A stretch of 64,000 nt of DNA from Acidimicrobiaceae bacterium (GCA_905182565.1 CAJJCB010000012.1:16249-80248), one strand, 5' to 3'; counted from the stretch's first letter, positions 38,653 through 47,278 are shown. Translations and numbers: made by a program. The notes: generated from the sequence alone by a model not told the origin.

Positions 38653-39243
38653 ATGAATGCCTCAACCAAATACAATGCGCTTAGCGTCTTCTGCGGCTCA
38701 TCAATCGGGAACAGCCCAACCTACAGCGCCCTTGCTTACGACTTAGGTCAATGCCTAGCTAAAAATAAGGTCACTTTAGTTTTTGGTGGAAGCAACGTTG
38801 GCCTTATGGGGATTCTCTCTGACTCTGTGATCGAAGCGGGCGGTGAGGCAGTTGGGGTTTACCCATCCAACACATTCTCGATGGATGTTTCTCACAAAAA
38901 ACTCTCTAAGCTCCACCTCGTAAACTCCATGCATGAACGCAAAGCATTGATGTACGAACTTTCCGATGGAGCCGTTGCCCTTCCCGGCGGTTTCGGAACC
39001 CTTGAAGAGTTGACTGAAACATTAACGTGGACGCAGATAGGCATTCATTCCTTACCAACTGCGTTGCTAGGCCCTCAAATTTTTTGGCAGTCGTTTGTTA
39101 AGTTTTTAGATGTCGCTCACACCGAGGGCTTCATCAGGGAACAATCGCGAGGTTTACTGAAGGTGGCTACCGATCCTCAAGATATTTTTAAGGTTCTTGA
39201 CGACTCACTGGATCAGATCAACGCCAACATGCGAAATCGATAA
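38653..39243 (+). CDS. LOG-family (TIGR00730) Rossmann-fold protein
   Basis: Cytokinin riboside 5'-monophosphate phosphoribohydrolase family. LSVFCGSSIGNSPTY at the start, LVFGGSNVGLMGILSD, the HERKALMYELSDG segment and the catalytic LPGGFGTLEELTE (about residue 112) are all present. The enzyme likely cleaves a nucleoside monophosphate to base and ribose-5-phosphate. 196 residues. It is the last chromosomal gene before the displaced tRNA-Pro fragment. Confidence 0.9.
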   Translation: MNASTKYNALSVFCGSSIGNSPTYSALAYDLGQCLAKNKVTLVFGGSNVGLMGILSDSVIEAGGEAVGVYPSNTFSMDVSHKKLSKLHLVNSMHERKALMYELSDGAVALPGGFGTLEELTETLTWTQIGIHSLPTALLGPQIFWQSFVKFLDVAHTEGFIREQSRGLLKVATDPQDIFKVLDDSLDQINANMRNR

Positions 39244-39282
39244 CCATCGGTTGGGTTTGTGGACACTAAGTAGCCAGAAACG

Positions 39283-39332
39283 TCAGGCTGAGAGGATTTG
39301 AACCTCCGACCCCTTGTCCCCCAGTTAAGTGC
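39283..39332 (-). pseudogene. Displaced 3' half of a tRNA-Pro(GGG)
   Basis: Read on the minus strand it contains the 3' side of the anticodon arm with loop CTGGGGG, a T-stem pairing (GGAGG with CCTCT, one G-U) around TTCAAAT, and the 3' acceptor strand CAGCCTG plus A. The 5' half (acceptor strand and D-arm) is missing; the 5' side of the anticodon stem no longer pairs well. The 3' acceptor would still pair with the 5' strand of the intact tRNA using one wobble, which suits a displaced original 3' end. Confidence 0.75.
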
Positions 39333-39670
39333 AGGTTGTTCGTAGCTGTTCGCTGGTGTTCTTAAATCGCGCCAATTCAGGGGTGCGAACATCAGCGGAT
39401 AGTGCTCTAGTGGGGGAACAACTTCACTTCCGCGTGAAGCTCTTCATGCCGTCACTGGCATGCATTGCTAGTAAAACTTGTATATCCAAGCTATCACCTC
39501 GGCCCATATCAAAGATTCCAGAGACAGCGTTGTAAACGCTGATTGCGACGGCATGGCGATGCCCTCTGGCACAGGTTGGCAATTAATTGCGTAGTCCTTG
39601 CAGGCAGAGAGACACAGGCCGGTCCTTCGCATAGGAGTAGGGTTGCCATACCTCCTAAGAATGGACGTCA
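39333..39670. other. Gene-free, hairpin-dense left end of the island
   Basis: No convincing gene is seen in these 338 bases. Several inverted repeats occur in a row: CTTCAC/GTGAAG (39422-39439), CATGCC/GGCATG (39445-39462), CAGCGTT/AACGCTG (39525-39541), GGCAT/ATGCC (39550-39563), and the 12-base palindrome at 39579-39590. They might be recombination or protein-binding sites of the element, or a structured RNA. Confidence 0.45.
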
Positions 39671-40978
39671 TTGCCGACTAAACGACCAGTGTTTAATTCA
39701 ATCTCTTTGCTGGTTGCTGGGGCTCTGTTTCTTGCTTCCTGCGCAACCGTGAGCCAGGGCAGATCGAATGAGGATGTAAACGCGGAATCTTCGACTGAGA
39801 GTGCGGCGAATTTGCCATTCGAGATGTGCCTATCGGATGCGGATACTTGTTTTTCTTGGTCGCCCGATGCCAGCCAGGAATGCATAGATAATTACCCGCT
39901 ACTTCTAACCGAGGAAAACCGATTTGCACGCGGGCCGTTTGAAGAATGCGTCTACGAACTGGATTTTTTGGGGATAGAACATCTAACCCCTGAGAGGTTC
40001 ATGGGCCCGGTGTCTGAAATAGCCAAGGAGAATGCGAAGAGACTCCAATCCCTCGGGTGGCACCGACCACAATTGAATGCCGTTCGGATGCTGGCCACAC
40101 CCGATGTACCGCAGTACATTCTTGATGCCACCGCTGAGTCCTTGCAGGCTGCCATAGACTACTTAGGAAATTACGGTCCACTCAAGTTTTACACAGTAGG
40201 TAATGACCCCGAAGTAGTTGAGCCAATAATCAAAGACTTCTGCTCTTGGGGCAACCCCGACATCAGCTTCGAACAGTGCTCGCAAGATCAAGGGGAATCA
40301 ATGCGAGAAATGTCATCAATCTATCCCGGTGGCAACGCGTTCGCCGGAGCCGCCTGGTACTTAGATGAGCCAGTTTCCTACTTCGTAAACAACCCTTGTG
40401 CCAACGAGCAAAACGAATTTTGTTCCCTGAAGCATCCCGAGGAGCTAATCGACTTGCAGAAGGTGACTGCTCATGAATATTTCCATGTTTACCAAGGGTC
40501 CCAGCAGCTCTTCAGGCCGCATTACGAAGGAGGCTTTCCAATGCCTCGATGGTTTGAAGAGGGAGCTGCAGAGTATTTTGCTATCTTTCTGACTCAACAG
40601 GAGGGCTGGAATCCGAACATTCGACTGGACATGACTCGAGAGTTCATTGGTGACGTGCAACGTGGCCTGGAAACTTGGCCGAGCTTACGCCTGATTGACA
40701 TCGAGACGGAAGCTGCCACCACCAGAACCAAGAGTTACTGTCAGAGCGAACTGTGCATTGGGTTTCTTCAGTATGGAATGGGCTACCTGGCCATGGCGTT
40801 CTTGGCCGATATAACTTCAGATGAGGCGATCTTTTTTGACTTCTACGAGGCCAATAAAACTGATGGCTTCTACAAAGCGTTCGCAGATGTTTTCGGCAGA
40901 GACATAGACGCTTTCTATGAGGAATTTGATGTTTTCCTGAAGCTGTCTCCGGAGAAGCAACTAGAAGCACTCTCCTAA
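39671..40978 (+). CDS. Secreted lipoprotein, gluzincin-like metallopeptidase (island copy 1)
   Basis: 435 residues. A signal peptide (SISLLVAGALFLASC) ends in the lipobox LASC, so the protein should be anchored outside the membrane. The zinc signature HEYFH in VTAHEYFHVYQG (about residue 268) is followed about 30 residues later by WFEEGAAEYFA, whose Glu fits a gluzincin third ligand. Many cysteines suggest disulfides. The substrate is unknown and the family is not one I can name. The start is TTG 39671 or GTG 39689. It is convergent with a related gene. Confidence 0.75.
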   Translation: MPTKRPVFNSISLLVAGALFLASCATVSQGRSNEDVNAESSTESAANLPFEMCLSDADTCFSWSPDASQECIDNYPLLLTEENRFARGPFEECVYELDFLGIEHLTPERFMGPVSEIAKENAKRLQSLGWHRPQLNAVRMLATPDVPQYILDATAESLQAAIDYLGNYGPLKFYTVGNDPEVVEPIIKDFCSWGNPDISFEQCSQDQGESMREMSSIYPGGNAFAGAAWYLDEPVSYFVNNPCANEQNEFCSLKHPEELIDLQKVTAHEYFHVYQGSQQLFRPHYEGGFPMPRWFEEGAAEYFAIFLTQQEGWNPNIRLDMTREFIGDVQRGLETWPSLRLIDIETEAATTRTKSYCQSELCIGFLQYGMGYLAMAFLADITSDEAIFFDFYEANKTDGFYKAFADVFGRDIDAFYEEFDVFLKLSPEKQLEALS

Positions 40979-41012
40979 CTTCAGGGGCCTCAACCAGCCA
41001 GGGCCGCGGATG

Positions 41013-42113
41013 CTACTGAGTAAGTGCGGTTTCGGAAAACCTAAAAACGCCCTCACTAACTTCTGAGTAATCGAACCAATAATCTTTCGCCACCTGAATG
41101 TTTTGCGGACTAAAGGCCTCGGGTTGTCCTCCGCACTTCTGGTACAAAGACCCGTCCATAACCTCGGATGTTACTAGCTGCCCCCGATCAGCGAGCAACC
41201 GCAACGCTATAGCGCCCTTTTCGGCGATGCCGGGGTCCTCAAACTCAGAGCTAATTACCTGGTTACCCAGCAAATCGGAAACAAAGCTCATGTGGTCAGC
41301 CCACACCAATGCAGAATCTAAGTCCGCAAGTTCAGCCGCTATCTCCAGTCCGAAGAACGATGCACCAGCCTCATGAATCCAAAATTGATCATCATCTGGG
41401 GCACCGGAATAATTACAGGTGGGTCCGGGACTGGCTTGAACTGTGTGGAACACCTCGTGAAAAAAAGTTACAACTAGATCTTTGGAAGGGCCTGCTCTGT
41501 CGGGATCAATGCTCAAAACCATCCATCGCTTCTTCGCACACTTATCCGAACCGCCCGCGGATGCTGCAACCTGCTGCCCTCCGCCCAATTCAGCAAAGCG
41601 TGATACTTGGCGAGCGTGGTATGCCGCAGCGTCCTTGCCGCAGGCAAGTTCTAAATAGCTTTCCAGCGAACTGGCCATCGAGTCCCTTTGGTCCGCTGTA
41701 ATTACCGGCTCAAAACCAGGACCCTTGTAAATGGTGTCGTTATCCTTCACCTCACCGGGGGGCAAGAGTATCGGCCCCACTGGATAGATAATCATCATTA
41801 CGTCAGTTTGCATCTCGGCAATTTTATTCACCGCAAAATTAAAGCAATTTATGATTTCATCGTCTGGATAATCCGAAAAGTTAACCAGGCTAAGTTGGTT
41901 TTCTGGGATCGGAGATTTTGGACAGTCGAGCACCTCTGCAAACCCGGGCTCGGAAGAGACTTCTTCCTCGCTGGCAGCCATGTCCTCCGCGGTTGGAGAT
42001 GGAAGAGCTGAGTCTGTAGCAGGCTCATCGCTCACAGTCGCGCAGGAGGTCAGCAATAAAAGCCCAGCAGCTAGTGCGGAGATGTACGTCAGCGTCAGTG
42101 ACATAGTTTTCAT
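41013..42113 (-). CDS. Secreted lipoprotein, gluzincin-like metallopeptidase (island copy 2)
   Basis: 366 residues. Signal peptide with lipobox LTSC followed by ATVS, as in the other island protein (LASCATVS), then a low-complexity acidic linker. The zinc signature HEVFH in VTFFHEVFHTVQAS (about residue 224) and the downstream WIHEAGASFFG repeat the layout of its neighbour, so the two are probably diverged paralogues. Function and substrate are unknown. It is tail-to-tail with copy 1 with 34 bases between, and its start lies 92 bases from the tRNA 3' end. Confidence 0.75.
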   Translation of the reverse strand: MKTMSLTLTYISALAAGLLLLTSCATVSDEPATDSALPSPTAEDMAASEEEVSSEPGFAEVLDCPKSPIPENQLSLVNFSDYPDDEIINCFNFAVNKIAEMQTDVMMIIYPVGPILLPPGEVKDNDTIYKGPGFEPVITADQRDSMASSLESYLELACGKDAAAYHARQVSRFAELGGGQQVAASAGGSDKCAKKRWMVLSIDPDRAGPSKDLVVTFFHEVFHTVQASPGPTCNYSGAPDDDQFWIHEAGASFFGLEIAAELADLDSALVWADHMSFVSDLLGNQVISSEFEDPGIAEKGAIALRLLADRGQLVTSEVMDGSLYQKCGGQPEAFSPQNIQVAKDYWFDYSEVSEGVFRFSETALTQ

Positions 42114-42156
42114 TGAAATCCGACCGCTAAAGATAAGGTCACCCTACTCTGCTTAT

Positions 42157-42180
42157 CTTAGGGGGTTACTTAGGGGTTAT
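42157..42180. repeat. Tandem 12-base direct repeats beside tRNA-Pro
   Basis: CTTAGGGGGTTA and CTTAGGGGTTAT lie back to back, 25 bases from the tRNA 3' end and inside the island. The second copy also pairs GGGG with CCCC at 42183-42187, a hairpin that could be the tRNA terminator. Short direct repeats next to an attachment site are typical of integrase arm sites, but two units are little evidence. Confidence 0.4.
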
Positions 42181-42205
42181 TGCCCCCAATATGCTTCACA
42201 CCCCG

Positions 42206-42280
42206 TCGGGCTGGCGGGATTTGAACCCGCGGCCCCTTGTCCCCCAGACAAGTGCGCTAACCAAGCTGCGCCACAGCCCG
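42206..42280 (-). tRNA. tRNA-Pro (anticodon GGG)
   Basis: Complete 75-nt cloverleaf on the minus strand: acceptor CGGGCTG pairs with CAGCCCG; D-stem GCGC/GCGC; anticodon stem CTTGT/ACAAG with loop CTGGGGG (anticodon GGG); T-stem GCGGG/CCCGC around TTCAAAT; discriminator A at 42206. CCA is not encoded. It follows the zinc-ribbon gene, 73 bases downstream on the same strand, and forms the right edge of the island. Confidence 0.95.
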
Positions 42281-42353
42281 GGCACACCATTACCATAGCG
42301 CCGCTACAGCGCAGAAAACCCTCAGGAACGAGCGTATGAAGTTAGCCGGCTGC

Positions 42354-42581
42354 TTACAAAAGCTGTTGAATAATCCAAACTACTAGTTCAACAGCTCGCC
42401 ACCCCAGATACAGCGCAGCTCCCGCCACAACCACCCAGAAATGCCACGGAGCACTTGGGCTCTTAGATGGTTCACCAATCTGCTCACCGCAAGAAGGGCA
42501 GCCACCCTGGCTGCTCAACAATCCTTTATCTACGTGACGGTCGCAAGACTCACACCAAGGCACAACTAACATCCATTGCAT
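42354..42581 (-). CDS. Small zinc-ribbon membrane protein
   Basis: 75 residues. Two CxxC pairs (CESC and CPSC, residues 10-33) form a zinc ribbon, followed by one membrane helix (WVVVAGAALYLGWRAVELVV) near the C-terminus. Function unknown. It lies 21 bases downstream of der on the same strand and is probably the last gene of that operon before tRNA-Pro. Confidence 0.7.
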   Translation of the reverse strand: MQWMLVVPWCESCDRHVDKGLLSSQGGCPSCGEQIGEPSKSPSAPWHFWVVVAGAALYLGWRAVELVVWIIQQLL

Positions 42582-42602
42582 TAGCGACAGGCATAGTTCC
42601 CG

Positions 42603-43916
42603 TTATCCCCGCCTGCGAACACGCATACGTATAGGAGTTGCTCCTAAGTCGAATGCTTCTCGCAGTTTGCGTTCTAAATACCTCATATAACTCGCCGGTA
42701 TCTCTTTATTTGAGAACAAAGTAAAAGTAGGCGGTTGAGCTGCTCCTTGAGTAGCGTAAAGGACTCGAGCCCCATGTGGCCCCGGCTGTGCTGATTGAGC
42801 GAGTTGGATCACCTCGTTAACTTTACGGGTTGGAACCCGAGTCTCATATGCATTTATAGCCGCCTCAAGAGCCGGTATCAGCCGATGAACGCCTTGACCT
42901 GTGCGTGCGCTGATTCGCAATATTGGCGATTCTCCTAAAAAATGTAGCCGTTGGCCTACTTGATACATAACTTCATCTTTTTGTTCTTGATCAAGGACCT
43001 CCCACTTATTCATCAAGACCACAATTGGGCATCCGGCTCCGTCTACTCTCTCGGCCAGGCGTTGGTCCTGAGCAGTAACACCTTCGCTAGCATCGATAAC
43101 CAAAAGTGCAACATCAGCCTTATCCAATGCTCTCAAGGCGCGAAGGTTGGAATAGTACTCAGTGTCATCATCAACGCGAGCTTTCCTCCTCATGCCCGCA
43201 GTGTCGATGAAACGAACCGGACCCAAATCAGTATCAACCACTGTGTCTATTGCATCTCGTGTAGTGCCCGGCATGTCATGCACTACAGAACGCTCGTCGC
43301 CGATCATTCGATTAAACAATGTGGATTTCCCGACGTTTGGGCGTCCCACAATTGCTACTCCAGGAACCCCATCGTCTTCTATCTCAAGGCTTGATAGCAC
43401 ATCTTCATCATCAGCTTCAGATGGCAACATCTCGACTATACGATCCAACAAATCACCTGTATGACGGCTATGAAGGGCGGAAACCGCAAAGGGTTCGCCT
43501 AAACCAAGACCCATAAAATTCCATACATCAAGGTCGCGTCCTGAATGGTCAACCTTATTAACAACCAGCAAAACATTAGTATCGATACGGCGAAGCAGAC
43601 TAGCGATACGGCTGTCTTCTTCTGTAATTCCTGTAGTCGCGTCAACGAGCATCAGGAGCAAATCCGAGTCATACATAGCTTTTTCACTCTGAGCAGAAAC
43701 TTTTTCATCAAGATCTGTGCCTGAAGGCATCCAACCGCCAGTGTCAACGAGTAAAAATGAATTACCTGACCATTCTGCTTCCAAAGTTTTACGGTCTCTA
43801 GTAACGCCGGACCGCTCTTCAACTATCGCCTCTCTTCGACCAATTATACGATTGAACAAAGTTGACTTCCCAACATTTGGTCTCCCAATAACTGACACAA
43901 CAGGTAACTCAGCCAT
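42603..43916 (-). CDS. der: Ribosome biogenesis GTPase Der (EngA)
   Basis: Double GTPase acting in 50S subunit assembly. Two G domains are present, each with GRPNVGKSTLFNR (about residues 9 and 180), DTGGW / DTAGM switch motifs and NKVD / NKWE specificity motifs, followed by the KH-like C-terminal domain ending RMRVRRRG. ATG 43916 is chosen because AGGAGA precedes it; the frame runs on to 44018 inside the upstream gene. 437 residues. It overlaps the end of the DUF512 gene by 8 bases. Confidence 0.96.
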   Translation of the reverse strand: MAELPVVSVIGRPNVGKSTLFNRIIGRREAIVEERSGVTRDRKTLEAEWSGNSFLLVDTGGWMPSGTDLDEKVSAQSEKAMYDSDLLLMLVDATTGITEEDSRIASLLRRIDTNVLLVVNKVDHSGRDLDVWNFMGLGLGEPFAVSALHSRHTGDLLDRIVEMLPSEADDEDVLSSLEIEDDGVPGVAIVGRPNVGKSTLFNRMIGDERSVVHDMPGTTRDAIDTVVDTDLGPVRFIDTAGMRRKARVDDDTEYYSNLRALRALDKADVALLVIDASEGVTAQDQRLAERVDGAGCPIVVLMNKWEVLDQEQKDEVMYQVGQRLHFLGESPILRISARTGQGVHRLIPALEAAINAYETRVPTRKVNEVIQLAQSAQPGPHGARVLYATQGAAQPPTFTLFSNKEIPASYMRYLERKLREAFDLGATPIRMRVRRRG

Positions 43917-45363
43917 GATTTTCTCCTGGTATTGACCGTTGCGACGTGCGCTCAAGAACAGCTCGCAATGATATGCCATCAGCAGGCACAACTTCGACAC
44001 TTCGAGGAAGATCGACAACTTCTATGCCATCCAGAAACCGGCCCGAACTAAGGCAAACATCTGGTAACAGATAACGGTGACCCTCGGGCTCAACTTCTAA
44101 GACCCGACTTATATCTGCTCCAACCATCAAACCGCTAACACCAATATTTCCACCAAAAAACTTATTTTCAACTTCTATAAGTCTTACATCTTCTCGGTCT
44201 AATTCCTCTAAGAGCGGGGCAAGGACCCGCATACCATAACTGCCAGTAAGAATGCCGATCGGAGCTTTTTTCCTAGGTGTTAACTGGACCGGCACAGAAG
44301 ACCCTTGCAGGTCTTCAATATCGCTTAATAGCTCTCCACCTCTATTGGCAACAACGGGTTTTTCTCGAGGAGCGCGATAGCCCTCAGCCGGTGCTCCGTC
44401 TACCCAATGAAAAAAACCTGCTCTAGGACCGATTCCGCTTTCAACGGCTCCGTTAAATTCCGCCTCGAAGGCACGGACCATTCCAATCCCATCTTCATGC
44501 ATTGGGAAATCTCCGTATGTCGAGGAACTCGGGAACGGCACATTGGCAAGCAGATAATACTCATCTGCTGCAAAGACCATCCTGCGCCCCAACAACTTCA
44601 AAAATCGATTCTGCCAGTCTTCAACAATTTCTACTACTTTACGAGCCTCATCTTCGCTATGCGCTCGCATTGAGCTCTCACGGTTGTAGTCGCTAACGCC
44701 TAGGGGAACTACGGCCACAGAAGCTAACTCCGGGTATTTATCTAAAATACCCATGAGGCTTTGGTCAAGGAGGTCCCCATCGTTAAGACCGGGACACACA
44801 ACAATCTGGCCATGGATTTCGATGCCATGATCAAGCAGCGCCCTCAGCCATCTCAAGCTATAAGCCCCTCGCTTATTTTTGAGCATACGACTTCGAACTT
44901 CAGGATCTGTAGCGTGGATGGACACATAAAGCGGTGACAAACCCTCAGAAATCACTCTTTCAAGATCGGCTTCAGTGAAACGGGTAAGAGTCGTAAAGTT
45001 TCCATACAAAAAAGACAACCTATAATCGTCATCTTTCATATAAAGGCTGCGCCTCATGCCCTTAGGCAGTTGGTAGATAAAGCAGAACTCGCAATGATTG
45101 TCGCACGTTCTCACACGATCAAATATCGCTGCATCGACATCAGCCCCTAACGGGCTGCTCGCCGGTTTAGTTACTATCACACTGATTTCGAGTCCACCGC
45201 GACTAATCTCAAAAACTGGGTCGGGCTCGTCAACTAAGAGTTGCCACCTAATGACGTCGGTCGGAACTTCTCCATCGATTGTTACGATTTCATCACCGGG
45301 AAGCAAACCAGACTCGTACGCCGGACTGCCTGGCTCTACGGCGACGATAATTGGACGTGACAT
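43909..45363 (-). CDS. DUF512 radical SAM-like protein with N-terminal PDZ domain
   Basis: 484 residues. N-terminal PDZ-like segment (VAVEPGSPAYESGLLPGDEIVTIDGE). Next comes the cysteine cluster in RTCDNHCEFCFIYQLPKGMR, of radical-SAM type (CxxxCxxC), with DDYRLSFLYGNFTTLT typical of the DUF512/TIGR03279 family. It often neighbours der in bacteria. The reaction is not known. It is divergent from ispH and shares an 8-base overlap with der. Confidence 0.9.
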   Translation of the reverse strand: MSRPIIVAVEPGSPAYESGLLPGDEIVTIDGEVPTDVIRWQLLVDEPDPVFEISRGGLEISVIVTKPASSPLGADVDAAIFDRVRTCDNHCEFCFIYQLPKGMRRSLYMKDDDYRLSFLYGNFTTLTRFTEADLERVISEGLSPLYVSIHATDPEVRSRMLKNKRGAYSLRWLRALLDHGIEIHGQIVVCPGLNDGDLLDQSLMGILDKYPELASVAVVPLGVSDYNRESSMRAHSEDEARKVVEIVEDWQNRFLKLLGRRMVFAADEYYLLANVPFPSSSTYGDFPMHEDGIGMVRAFEAEFNGAVESGIGPRAGFFHWVDGAPAEGYRAPREKPVVANRGGELLSDIEDLQGSSVPVQLTPRKKAPIGILTGSYGMRVLAPLLEELDREDVRLIEVENKFFGGNIGVSGLMVGADISRVLEVEPEGHRYLLPDVCLSSGRFLDGIEVVDLPRSVEVVPADGISLRAVLERTSQRSIPGENHG

Positions 45364-45488
45364 ACCTGATTAAGGATAGGCCTATCTGTTCTGTCTCCTC
45401 ACTGATCTGGGTGATCCTCTTAGATTCAGGGCCATCGACTAACAGATCCTCTTCTTTCTCGACCCCAGAGCACGCTAGCCTCAAAGAC

Positions 45489-46523
45489 GTGAACGTAGAC
45501 CAAGTTCTTCTCGCTTCCCCTCGAGGTTTTTGCGCGGGGGTGGAAATGGCTATCAAAGCACTTATCTGGATGGTGAGGTCATTCGAGCCGCCGGTCTACT
45601 GCTATCACGAGATTGTTCACAACCAAATAGTTGTAGACCGGTTTCGCCAGCTTGGTGTGGAATTCGTCGACGATATCTCTGAAGTCCCTAAAGGGCGGCC
45701 TATCATGCTGTCCGCCCATGGTTCGGCTCCGGAAGTGGTCTCTGAGGCAGAGCGTTCTGGTGGGTTCGTTGTAAATGCGGTCTGCCCATTGGTAACGAAG
45801 GTTCATCACGAAGTTCAAGTACGGGTGGGAAAAGGCTACCGAATTGTATACGTCGGGCATGAGGGGCATGAGGAAGCAGTCGGCACTATGGCCGTTGCCC
45901 CAAAGGAAATAAGCCTTGTTGAAACTGCAGAACAAGTCGAGGCATTACCCCAGTTCGATGAGCCGATTGCTATTTTGGCCCAAACAACTTTAAGCCATAA
46001 AGACTGGGAAGGAGTGCTTGAGGCTACTATCGACAAGTTTCCTGATGTTTGGATGCCTGGCCGCAGCGATCTTTGTTTCGCCACTACTAATAGGCAGTCA
46101 GCTCTTTCAGCTATCTCAGCACAATGCGATGCAGTTATAGTTATAGGTTCTGCTAATTCTTCCAACACAATGGCGTTAGCGAAACTCGCTCATGAGGCAG
46201 GCAACACCGAAGTCTTCAGAATAAATTCAGTCTCAGAGCTACCGGGCAACTTGGAAGGCATCGTAGGCGTCACCGCAGGAGCTTCAGCTCCGGAGGAATT
46301 AGTTCAAGCAGTGATTAATAAACTCGCTCCCAACAATGGGGTGCGAGAAATCTCTATTACTCAAGAAGATGAATACTTTCCGCCTCCTCGAGAGCTACGC
46401 ACTTTACTTACTTCGCTCGAAGCTGCCGTTCATGTGATGCTCGCAGTCGCACCCAATTGCAGAAAAGCCGTAAGAGATCGAGACGTATCTGCTAGCGAGG
46501 TGCTTTCGGTGCTCGCTCACTAA
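45489..46523 (+). CDS. ispH: 4-hydroxy-3-methylbut-2-enyl diphosphate reductase
   Basis: Last step of the MEP isoprenoid pathway, an iron-sulfur enzyme. The three cluster cysteines are in RGFCAGVEMA, NAVCPLVTKVH and SDLCFATTNRQ. The catalytic HxxxH-type residues and PRELRTLL are also present. GTG 45489 is chosen because homologues start just before LLASPRGFCAG; the frame is open from 45351, overlapping the DUF512 gene, but that stretch lacks family similarity. 344 residues. Confidence 0.94.
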   Translation: MNVDQVLLASPRGFCAGVEMAIKALIWMVRSFEPPVYCYHEIVHNQIVVDRFRQLGVEFVDDISEVPKGRPIMLSAHGSAPEVVSEAERSGGFVVNAVCPLVTKVHHEVQVRVGKGYRIVYVGHEGHEEAVGTMAVAPKEISLVETAEQVEALPQFDEPIAILAQTTLSHKDWEGVLEATIDKFPDVWMPGRSDLCFATTNRQSALSAISAQCDAVIVIGSANSSNTMALAKLAHEAGNTEVFRINSVSELPGNLEGIVGVTAGASAPEELVQAVINKLAPNNGVREISITQEDEYFPPPRELRTLLTSLEAAVHVMLAVAPNCRKAVRDRDVSASEVLSVLAH

Positions 46524-46552
46524 CCTGACTGCGGCCGTGTTCGCTCCTGACA

Positions 46553-47278
46553 TTAGTTCCCTTCAGGGCTCTCAGGTTGCTCTTTGTTATCTCGCCGGTT
46601 AGGTGTTCCGGCTTTTATTTGAGCTCGATCGAAAAGACTCTGAATTTCTTCGCGAAGCAACTCGGTCGTCTTTTTCACTTCTCTCCGAGATAACCTTCCT
46701 GTCTCTGATAAAGCTGGTGGTGACATAGGTTTACCTATAATCACGTGAACTCGTTTGGGATAAATCATCTTTGCACCTCGCGGCATAGCTGCTGCCGTAC
46801 CTCCTATACCCACCGGAACAATTGGCACCTGCGCCTTTGAAGCAAGATACGCAGCTCCGTCAAAGAGGGGGTGCACACGTGGACCGTCTTTCCTCTCACC
46901 TTCCGCAAAAGCAACAACCGGATCCTCGCTGCTCATCAAGACGTTTAGAGCTGTAGTCAATGCGGCCCTATCAGATGTTCCCCTGCTGACCGGGAAACTA
47001 CCAATCGTTGTGAAAAGCCACCCGAAGAATCGATTATCCCACATGGAATCTTTCCCCATGAAACGAAGCCTGACCGGAATGGCAGCTTGCAACGGGGAAT
47101 CTATGTAGCTCCTATGATTCGGAGCCCACACGCATGCGCCTGCTGGTATGTTCTCTATGCCTTCGATGGTTACACGATTCCATACTTTAAAAAAAAGCCA
47201 GAGAAGATATTTAAGAATCCGATACATAGCTCGGTTATACCAACTAGCCCTTTTGTCTTTGAGTAATTCTACAGTCAC
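46553..47278 (-). CDS. plsC: 1-acyl-sn-glycerol-3-phosphate acyltransferase
   Basis: Adds the second acyl chain in phospholipid synthesis. The catalytic NHRSYID (H-x4-D) is near residue 54, the glycerol-phosphate-binding AFAEGERKDG near residue 118, and the last block VPIVPVGIGG near residue 145. The start is GTG 47278, adjacent to the aroA-cmk stop; an internal ATG at 47227 is possible. It is the last gene of the aroA-cmk row. Confidence 0.92.
   Translation of the reverse strand: MTVELLKDKRASWYNRAMYRILKYLLWLFFKVWNRVTIEGIENIPAGACVWAPNHRSYIDSPLQAAIPVRLRFMGKDSMWDNRFFGWLFTTIGSFPVSRGTSDRAALTTALNVLMSSEDPVVAFAEGERKDGPRVHPLFDGAAYLASKAQVPIVPVGIGGTAAAMPRGAKMIYPKRVHVIIGKPMSPPALSETGRLSRREVKKTTELLREEIQSLFDRAQIKAGTPNRRDNKEQPESPEGN

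Larger units (their letters stand above)
39283..42280. mobile_element. tRNA-Pro-bounded genomic island (about 2.9 kb)
   Basis: Bounded on the right by an intact tRNA-Pro(GGG) gene and on the left by a 50-nt copy of a tRNA-Pro 3' half in the same orientation (41 of 50 bases alike, no gaps). The island therefore lies on the 3' side of the tRNA, the arrangement left by integration into a tRNA gene. Sampled lines inside are 53% and 62% GC against 40% in a line of the LOG gene. Cargo is two related lipoprotein metallopeptidase-like genes. No integrase is present, so it is a remnant or was moved in trans. Confidence 0.6.

Noticed and set aside
39283..39332. A second functional tRNA-Pro gene
   Set aside because: There is no 5' acceptor strand or D-arm to the right of the fragment, and the anticodon stem no longer pairs fully.
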